Positions 56,546 to 64,000 of a DNA stretch of 64,000 nt are shown here, one piece after another; position 1 is the first letter of the stretch, and each line of letters starts with the position of its first letter. The notes under the pieces were generated by a model that was given only the letters and a program-made list of their open reading frames with translations, had not been told where the DNA came from and did no database searches. Source of the stretch: Margaritispora aquatica (taxonomy: Eukaryota; Ascomycota; Leotiomycetes; Helotiales; Discinellaceae); NCBI GenBank assembly GCA_007644065.1, contig VJWN01000005.1, positions 1,922,001 through 1,986,000 of the forward strand, in the 5' to 3' direction. Both the position numbers and the translations under genes were made by a program.

Positions 56546-57435
56546 TCGCGATGTTACTAAATGTCATTCGAGGAAATACAAATCATTGGTAACATAATAT
56601 GTGTACCTGTGTGTCGTTATATATATGATGGGCATTTCATAACACATCAGAACGAAGGAATCAAGCTGACGCTAAACCTTCTGAATTTATAGTTTTAGTT
56701 GAGGCCCAAAAGGAACAATAACTTCGGTTTACAATGCTTTCTAATGTGTGCGAAGTGAGCCAAATATGACTGTGTCGGACCAACATTATAATTCATTTTA
56801 AAGCCACGGCAGGAGAGGTTTCAACGACCACTACTGTCTATATATATCAATTATATAGCTATATCTTGAACTGATTTACACTTACTGAATTCATAACTAG
56901 TGTTACCATGATAATATATCGCTAAAGTGAGGCAACCAGAGATCTTCTAAAAACATATCACGTAGCATAAAATACCTGCACAACTGTCACTACATAGAAC
57001 TAGTTTACATCACAGCAGTCTTTTTAGTATTATAAGTCCATGCCAAGAAGGAATACATACAAAGTACTGTAACTGTTTTGCTGAAGAAGCGAGGCTTGTT
57101 TTCGCTAAACAACAACACCTCGAGTTCTCACACCAAACATTCAATCCAATAATAGCCCCTGAAAATGTGTTGAAGAACCCTGAATCCCCGATCCCGACTC
57201 TTCAGCGGGTGAAGCCGTTGCTGGAAACTGCTGACCGCTCTGTATCCTTGTACCCATGCTTCAAGACATTGACTACGCCAATACAAGTTAGTATCAAAGT
57301 TAACTGCTAGGTAAGCCATGGACAGTGAACAATATCATATCTCGCCGATGTGCGACATGTCTATCTTCCTCCTCGGTAGTTCTTAAGAGTGTCAATGTGC
57401 TTTGTTATTTAGTAAACAAATACATTTAGCTAACC
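56546..57435. other. Intergenic, no supported gene
   Basis: An AT-rich interval (TATATA runs at 56617-56630 and 56838-56870) separates the orphan and P450 genes. No gene is seen. Confidence 0.6.
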
Positions 57436-59191
57436 ATGTGGCTGTTTGATAATCTACTGGGTGCAACTGCCTCGGTCTTGGCATTATATGTTATCGGCGG
57501 AGCGATTTATCGTCTCTATTTCAGTCCCATTGCGCACTTCCCAGGCCCAAAGCTCGCAGCTCTGACATTATGGTACGTTAAGTTGCACTTAAGCTTAGGA
57601 TTCAAACTGATATTGTGTCTATAGGTACGAGTTTTACTACGATGTGATCCTCGTTGGCCAATATACCTTCGAAATCGAGCGCATGCACAAGAAATATGGC
57701 CCCATTATCCGCATCAACCCATACGAACTGCACGTTCAAGACCCGTCGTTCTACGATGAGATATATGCCGGTGCAGGGAGAAGGAGAGACAAGTGGAATT
57801 GGTTCACGAACCAGTTTGGAATTCCAGAGAGCACGTTTGCGACAGTGGGACATGATACACATCGGATGCGGAGAGCGGCATTGAACCCGTTCTTCTCAAC
57901 TGCGAGTGTCCGACGCTTGCAACCTATGATTGAGGAGAGGTTGGGCAAGTTCTTGGAAAGGTTTGAGGAGTTCGCAGAGGATGGGGAGGTTATGACTATT
58001 TCTCTGGGATATGCGGCTTTTGCGAATGGTATGTGGATAAGTGGGGATTGTGCAACGAGACTACGGGAGCTGATGAGAGGTAGATGTTGCGATGGAATAC
58101 GCCTTTGCGAGAAGTGATCACAGGATAGAGGCCAAGGAATTCGATCGTTCGTTTCATGATGCTTCGATTGTGGGTAGTACGATGGGACATATGACGAAGC
58201 AACTTACCTGGGTTCTTCCACTCATGCAAACATTGCCGGATTGGGTCACTATCAAGCTGAATGCTGATATGGCATCATATGTCAATCTACAAAGAGTGAG
58301 TAAAACTATTCAAAATGAGCATGATGATTGCTGACTCTTCTAGGACATCAAAAAGCAAATCGACACTATTCAAAACCCCGCATATCAAGGCCACATGAAA
58401 GTCTCACACGATACAATATTCCACGAGATCCTAAACAGCAAGCTACCAGCGGAAGAAAAGACACCAGCACGTTTATGGCAAGACGGCCAAGTAACAGTCA
58501 TCGCCGTAAGTCCACTACTCTCCATGCCATTATCTGACTAACCACAACGCAGGGCACATTAACAACCGCCTGGTCCCTCTCAGTAACAACCTACCACCTG
58601 CTTACCCTTCCCTCTGTCTTACGCAAACTCCAAACAGAGCTCAAAAAGGCCATCCTCTCCCCCACCAACTCCACGTCCCTCGCTACCCTAGAACAGCTCC
58701 CATACCTCACAGCCTGCGTGAAAGAAGGTCTCCGTCTCTCCAACGGTGTCTCATCGCGCTTGCAACGCATTGCACCAGACGAGGATCTAATTTTCACTGA
58801 TCGCTCAACATCCACCTCTAAGAAATGGACTATACCCCGCGGCACCCCTGTCGGATCTACAGGCATGCTCATCCACCATGATGAGGGCATCTTTCCAGAT
58901 GCCAAAACGTTCCGTCCTGAGCGATGGGTCGAGAATCCTCGGTTAGATAAATTCCTAGTTCCATTTTCGAGAGGGAGCAGACAGTGCATTGGGATGAATT
59001 TGGCGTATGCAGAGCTGTATCTTGCACTTGCAACGATCTTTAGAGTGTATGGGAGTAAAGATGTCAAGGGTGAGAGGGGGTATTTGGAGCTGTTTGAGAC
59101 GGGGCCAAGAGATTGGGAGATTGTGGGAGATGGAATCACGCCATTGGTGGTCAAGGAGAGTAAGGGCATTAGGGTGAAGGTGCGGAAGTGA
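57436..59191 (+). CDS. Cytochrome P450 monooxygenase
   Basis: Five exons (57436-57572, 57625-58028, 58084-58295, 58344-58505, 58553-59191) give 517 residues. An N-terminal membrane anchor (about 5-28) and a proline hinge ([10 protein letters not shown]) indicate ER attachment. Visible P450 marks are the I-helix AGTLTTAWS, the K-helix ExxR in CVKEGLR, FRPERW, and the haem loop [10 protein letters not shown] with Cys450. The extended haem region ([16 protein letters not shown]) resembles fungal P450s of the trichodiene-oxygenase-like type. The reaction is probably oxidation of a small hydrophobic metabolite; the substrate is unknown. It converges with the second LaeA-like gene, whose 3' end is 196 bases away. 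Confidence 0.94.
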
Positions 59192-59387
59192 GACGTGCTG
59201 AGTGAGTTATGTTGACGTTGGATGGACTATCTATGATGAATTTTGATGAGAGATGGGCGCCAATAAATGAGGAATGTGAACCTAGATACCCGCCTTATAC
59301 GTTGAACTTTTCAACCAAGAAATAAAACACCATTTCCCATAAGCTATCTATCCAAATTTGCAATGCAAATCTCTAATTACCACCCTC

Positions 59388-61023
59388 TCAAGCTGAAGTC
59401 TCCTCCAACGGCTTCTGTCCATAAACAAAATGACAGTACGCAAACAAATGCAGCTTATTATCCAAGAACTCGCTCCTAGTCCTCGCGATGAATACTTGCG
59501 TCTCCACTTCGCTCCACTTCAAGATTCGTGAGCAATACCCCAGACTGATCGGCTCAATAGCCGCCAGCATCTGGGCTTGCAGCCAACGACCTTGCTCTTT
59601 GAGCTTGCGGTCTTTGGGCCATGCGCCGATTGGGACCTATTTCATAATTATCATCAGACGACATTCCATTGAAGTGAGAAGTGGGAAGTGATTAGTGGAC
59701 AGTAAACTCACCTTGATAACCTCATCCTTCACACCCTCAAAACCAACGCCCTTCATCGCACCCGCCAACTCTCCCGCAACATTCAACCTCTTCCCAAACA
59801 TGCTACTCGCGGTCTCCAGATACGTCTGCCACTCGCTGATGGCGCTGTCGGCTGGCAAATCGCCCTCCTCGGTCTGGAACCACACATCGAATTCCTGCAT
59901 TTCGAGCCAGCCGCCTGGAGCGAGCGAGGTGAGGCAAGAGGTGAAGAGCGAGGACCAATTGCTGATTGAGCCGGACATGGAACGTCCGTGGATGTACGTG
60001 TAGGTTGAGCTGGGGTCGTTGGGGGTGGGAGTGGCCCATGGAGCTTCGATGTCGTCGACTACGAATTTGAGGTTTGGTGGAACCCTGTTGTGGGACGTTA
60101 ATTTGCGAGTTTGGGATTTTGATGGGTAGGGATGCTTTACCAGCCTGGTTGGATGGGGGATAAGTCATTTCCGACGACTTGGGACGATGGGTGTTCACTG
60201 TATCAGTGTTAGCCGTGCCACCTCGGCACGTGGGGTAAGAAGACATAGGTACTCTGCAAAATCAATAGCCCAGATCCCCGTCCCGGTTCCAATGTCAAGG
60301 ACATTCTCTATGGGTTCGGTGAGTGGTGCGCTGTACAGACTTCCTTTCAGTACGAGCTTGAAGATGTGGTGGAGCATGTCCAGACGGTCTTGCTCTGTGT
60401 CGTCGTTGGGCTTGTGAGGTTAGTTAGATGTAAGGTGGGAATTGGATCGGATGGGTGTTGGGCGAGCTCACGAATAGGTATTCGCCTTCTTTGTAGGCGT
60501 GGTATCTTCGTCCATTCTAAAGTGGTGATATGGTGAGCCAGGAACATTATATTGAGAAGCGGATTTGTGCATGAACGGGATCAATGGATCGTGGGACGAA
60601 CTTCATATCTGTCACCGTATTAGCATCTCGTGTTTATATATTATGCAGAGGTACAGTATACGCACGTGTAATTGTAGATACTAGACCCAACCGAAGTAGT
60701 GAAACTTCTAACATCGCTATTCCCCACGTGAGCAATTGTCTCTCCACACAATACAACACACCTAAGATCACACATACTCGTCTCCAATCGCCGAGTCGGC
60801 ATCACCATCAACCTCATTCTATACTCGTCAGCTCAACCCTCCCCTCACTATCTCGATAAGAACGCACATCAGCCTCAATAGCTACATGTTGGCCCTGTCC
60901 ATCATCACCAGACGTCGCAGTTACAGCTAGGGCTGGGGGTGAGGGACTCGACCCGACAACTTGGGCATTGGCTGCGGCTGCTTCATCGGATGCCGGTGGT
61001 GTTGATGTTGGGTCTGAACACAT
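59388..61023 (-). CDS. LaeA-like class I SAM-dependent methyltransferase (second copy)
   Basis: Nine exons on the minus strand: 61023-60868, 60818-60778, 60716-60666, 60608-60602, 60516-60472, 60410-60253, 60197-60141, 60084-59712, 59636-59388. They give 378 residues. A disordered, Ala/Ser/Asp-rich N-terminus leads into SIYNYTYENGRRYHAYK, motif I VLDIGTGTGIWAIDF (about 137-151), GNDLSPIQPGW, KFVVDDIEAPW and LAPGGWLEMQEFD. The family is the same as the copy at 48.6-49.9 kb, but the sequences are clearly diverged and the intron count differs. Exon 4 is inferred to be only 7 nt; without it the conserved YENGRRYHAY segment cannot be joined in frame. The 5' half of the model is therefore less certain than the rest. 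Confidence 0.85.
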
Positions 61024-62002
61024 TGCAAGGTAGGTATATATGTATGATGTATTTGTGTTTAGCCTAACGATGTGATATGAAAAGAGATGGAGGGCCCCCG
61101 ATAGACAAAGTCAAACTAAGAATGAAGATCTCTAGAAGGTGAGCTGAAAGTTGAGGAAATGGACTGACGTGATTATTCCGATCCGATGAAAGTTCCGCCT
61201 TTTCTTTTGCTGGCGGTGGCTAATATGCTAGTGTGGGCACTAGGACTGCAGAGCGGTCTGTGTTTATACTAAAGGGTCGAGTCGAGCCGCTGTCAAGTCA
61301 CCCACTGTTTACGTTGTTCATATTTGCAGAAGTGGGGGCGTACAAGAAAGACTAACTACTTACTATCACTGCCACCTGGAAATGCACCAATGTGTAGGTA
61401 TACACCACAAGGTCGGGTCTGATGAATTGACGGCGTATTTTCGATTGAAATGCCAAAATTTTATGTCCATCAATGAACTATCAGTGTCAAATGATAAAGC
61501 TAGCTACTTTAGCTCGCACAATTTTCTCATTTGAATTGAATTTAGAAATAGAAGCAGGATCTAGTGGTGTTTTTCGCCCCTACACACTTCCTGGGTGGGC
61601 CTCTAGTTTCGTTGAAATACTTGGACATTATTTCTTCGTGCAAATTTTAGGTATGGATCAAGAACCACACAATTACCGGCGTTTGACCTGCTACTCGTTG
61701 TGGAGAAAGGCGAAGAACAAACTTAAAATTATATTTCTTGGCCGAAGCGAGGCCAGCTCAGGGGAAGTGGGTCCCGTCAGATCAAGCGAGTTTTTAACTT
61801 CTTGTGAATGATTGAAGTGAAATGATGGACAGATATGAACCAAATTCGAGAACCAGGAGAAAGGCTTGTTTGTAGACTCTTTTGTGGCTGAGCAGAGCAG
61901 CCTAAACCCGCAGATGCAAACTTGTGATTGATAAGGAACATGATGGACGAAGAAGCAGAAAAATCAATAAATCCTAAGGCGGTAAATCAGTCGTCTTAGG
62001 CC
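61024..62002. other. Intergenic, no supported gene
   Basis: This lies upstream of the second LaeA-like gene and downstream of the last gene. A plus-strand frame at 61473-61811 has no domain or splice partner. Confidence 0.6.
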
Positions 62003-63489
62003 TCACTCTGCGCACAAATACCAACGCCGATCCTCATCAGTCTCCATTGGGGAGTCTCTATAAGTCTGCCATAGAGTATTTCGTAATATTAACCTCGGAC
62101 TACCCGCAGTCAAATGCAGATTCTTGTACTGGCGAACCAGCTTACGCGACCAATCTCCAAGATGTATCTCTTTTGTCCGATTACTGATCATATGAAGATC
62201 ATAATGCACACTAGCGTAGCAGATTTTAAGTTTCTCGAGGGCTTTTCGCTTCATCGTTGTGACAGTGTCGTTTGAGAACATGTTCATGGAAACGAATACC
62301 ACTCGGTCGCGCTCTTGGGGAAAGTGACAGCGCATGGATATGTCAGTTGGGTAGAATCTTATTGATACTGCAGTGACCTTGTCAAAGAGCATTGATCCAC
62401 TATAACCGGGCCTCTCTAACTGAGCTTTCCACTTCGGCTGTGAAATCTCTACTAGCGCCCAGCTTGGAGGTGGCGGATATAGTGGAGTAGGCTCTGTGGG
62501 CTGGGGAGGTGGATCTGACATTTTTGGCGCCGAATTTGTGGCATTCGTAGTGTTTGATCTTGTGTTGCTGGAATCGGAGCTGAAGCGTGCTCTGCTGCGC
62601 GAAGGGAGTAACGATGTATTTTTCATAGGTCGTCTTTTCACCCTAGAGGATGCCTTAGACGACGTTGGAGACTTAGCGAATCTCGCAGAGTACTTCTTCA
62701 GAAGATCTTGTTGCTGGCGTACATTCGAAGTACCAGTAGCTTGTGCTTTCCACTTCCTCGCAGAAGCGCTCATTCCGTCTTCAAAAACAGCCAAGTTCAA
62801 AATTCCGGAAATATTCTCAGCAGGGAGGAAAATATCCTTATCATCACCTTGTGCGTGATGGTTCGAAGCCGAAAATCCAAGTTCAAATTGCTCTAGGAGC
62901 TGTACCAAGAACTGCTGCGACAACACCAGGCTCTGGAAAAGGTCGTTTTGCTGCTTGACCTCATGTTTTGAAAGTTTTGGTCTTCTGCAAGAATCAGCTT
63001 ACGCACATGATAATGGAGACATCAGCTATACTCTTTCTACTCTTTCTCTTCAAGCATCATCGCCCAATTGAACCCCGTCATCATCACACTCAGCTTCAAT
63101 TTCGACGACTCCAGATTCACCCTTAAGCCATCGACCTTCGACTTCTCAAACACCCATTTCGCCTTCGCCAGCAAGCCCATCTTCCTCTCCTCTCCTCTCC
63201 TCTCCTCTCTTTCTCGTTCTGCCCCATCTCGTCGGACGATCTTCCCCAGAACTCTCTCTATCCTATTGAGGATATCATTACAATGGTCCAAGATCCTCCC
63301 CATTGAGCTCAGCGACTCAAGCGAGAAACCAGCTACTCGTGCTCGCTCAAGTGTCTGTCTAAGATCGCCTAGCACGGCGCAAAAGAGGGAGATCTCTGTC
63401 CCGAGCCATTGCACGTTCTCGCCTGCCGAGCCGAGATCGGATGCGATGGAGAACTGGACGAGGGATACTTTTGTGCCGACGCTTATGAT
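62003..63489 (-). CDS. Protein with a STAND-like fungal N-terminal helical region (5' end unresolved)
   Basis: Two minus-strand exons are supported (to 63041, and 62984-62003), joined by a 56-nt intron with donor GTAGAA and acceptor TTGCAG. About 477 codons are visible. The first part (VGTKVSLVQFSIASDLGSAG, then WLGTEISLFCAVLGDLRQTL) resembles the helical N-terminal region found on many fungal STAND/NLR-like and related proteins. A charged coil follows, then a Ser/Pro linker (PPPQPTEPTPLYPPPPS), and a C-terminal globular region of about 150 residues that I do not recognise. No NTPase P-loop is present. The reading frame meets a TGA at 63492-63490 before any convincing start Met. Either an upstream exon is spliced on (an AG lies at ATAAG just inside) or the gene is broken at its 5' end. 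Confidence 0.6.
63186..63210. repeat. (TCTCC)n pentanucleotide repeat inside a coding exon
   Basis: Five units of CTCCT/TCTCC lie within the minus-strand exon, encoding a Glu/Arg-rich stretch (EREERRGEER). A unit change would shift the frame. Confidence 0.8.
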
Positions 63490-64000
63490 TCAGAAGACGC
63501 TGGCGACTAGTTCGGCCAGGACAATTTGTTTTAGAGCGGATTGAAAATAATTTGTTTTGTATTGTATGAGACTTGTGCAGGTTCCGACGTGTTGAAGTGT
63601 TGGATGCATATACTTGAGTGGGGCTGTGTTGAACGCCACAAATTTGTTCATCGCCTCCACAGAAGCGGTGGTAATTTTTGATAGGCATAATGATGGCCAG
63701 TATCATCGAAAACAGTTAAAAACGAGGCGAACTTGTAGATAAACGCCTGGAAAACCGCCAATTTTGCCCTATCTACAACCAATACCTTCTCTAGGTACGG
63801 AAGTACTATGTCCAGACTTTAGCACTCCTCTGACCACTGAGCCGATACCTTGAAACTCCAAAACTGTTCATGTCCACAGATAGAAAATACAAATCATTCA
63901 CCAGCTTAGCGAACTTCTTCGCTTTCCCCTCAATTGTCGCGTCACGTTTTCGCATATCGCATGGTCTTATCTCGCATCAACATCAGCATAAATATTCAAG
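63490..64000. other. Window end, no supported gene
   Basis: This may contain the missing first exon of the gene that ends at 62003. I could not identify one with a start and a matching donor. No other feature is seen. Confidence 0.4.

Noticed and set aside
1..64000. CRISPR arrays, rRNA genes, intact transposons, telomere repeats
   Set aside because: None was seen: no regularly spaced repeats, no rRNA-like segments, no transposase or reverse-transcriptase frames and no TTAGGG arrays.

Overview
The window is a stretch of a filamentous ascomycete (Pezizomycotina) chromosome. This is shown by dense spliceosomal introns of about 45-60 nt with GTRNGT donors and CTAAC/CTRAC branch sites close to the AG, an intron-containing tRNA-Gly, HET-domain genes, LaeA-like methyltransferases, and a GPI-anchored GH72 glucanosyltransferase. 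A leotiomycete is my best guess, but nothing in the window proves it. Exon coordinates were assembled by hand from splice signals and frame continuity, and they are given in each entry.

Left part (1-31 kb), mostly housekeeping. In order it holds: a partial F-box gene (-); a GAS1/GEL-type beta-1,3-glucanosyltransferase (+); an S/P-rich protein ending in a histone-H4-like fold (+); a very large sterol-glucosyltransferase-like protein carrying a VPS13-like helical segment and about seven ubiquitin-interacting-motif-like repeats (+); a 1737-residue, probably nuclear, Cys-rich protein of unknown function (+); tRNA-Gly(GCC) with a 42-nt intron (+); a peroxisomal ABCD half-transporter (-); a PSR/NIF-type phosphatase (+); and Sec61-beta (+).

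Middle part (31-44 kb), gene-poor. It holds a small disordered protein (-), a HET-domain gene (-), a decayed member of a coiled-coil plus Cys-motif family with stops that look like C-to-T changes (-), tRNA-Met(CAU) (-), and a single-pass membrane protein (-). Long stretches show no gene.

Right part (44.8-61 kb), accessory. Tailoring-type genes sit close together: a flavin monooxygenase (+), a broken HET gene (-), a LaeA-like methyltransferase (-), a class II O-methyltransferase (+), a 1086-residue single-exon orphan (+), a cytochrome P450 (+) and a second LaeA-like methyltransferase (-). No polyketide synthase, NRPS or terpene synthase is in the window. It could therefore be the tailoring arm of a cluster whose backbone lies outside, or an unlinked accessory set. 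A gene with a possible STAND-type N-terminal region (-) closes the window, and its 5' end could not be resolved.

The most unusual observations are the H4-like fold fused to a disordered YSP/SP-rich protein, the glycosyltransferase/VPS13-like/UIM architecture, three inferred GC-AG introns (two in one gene), an inferred 7-nt micro-exon, and two disrupted genes.
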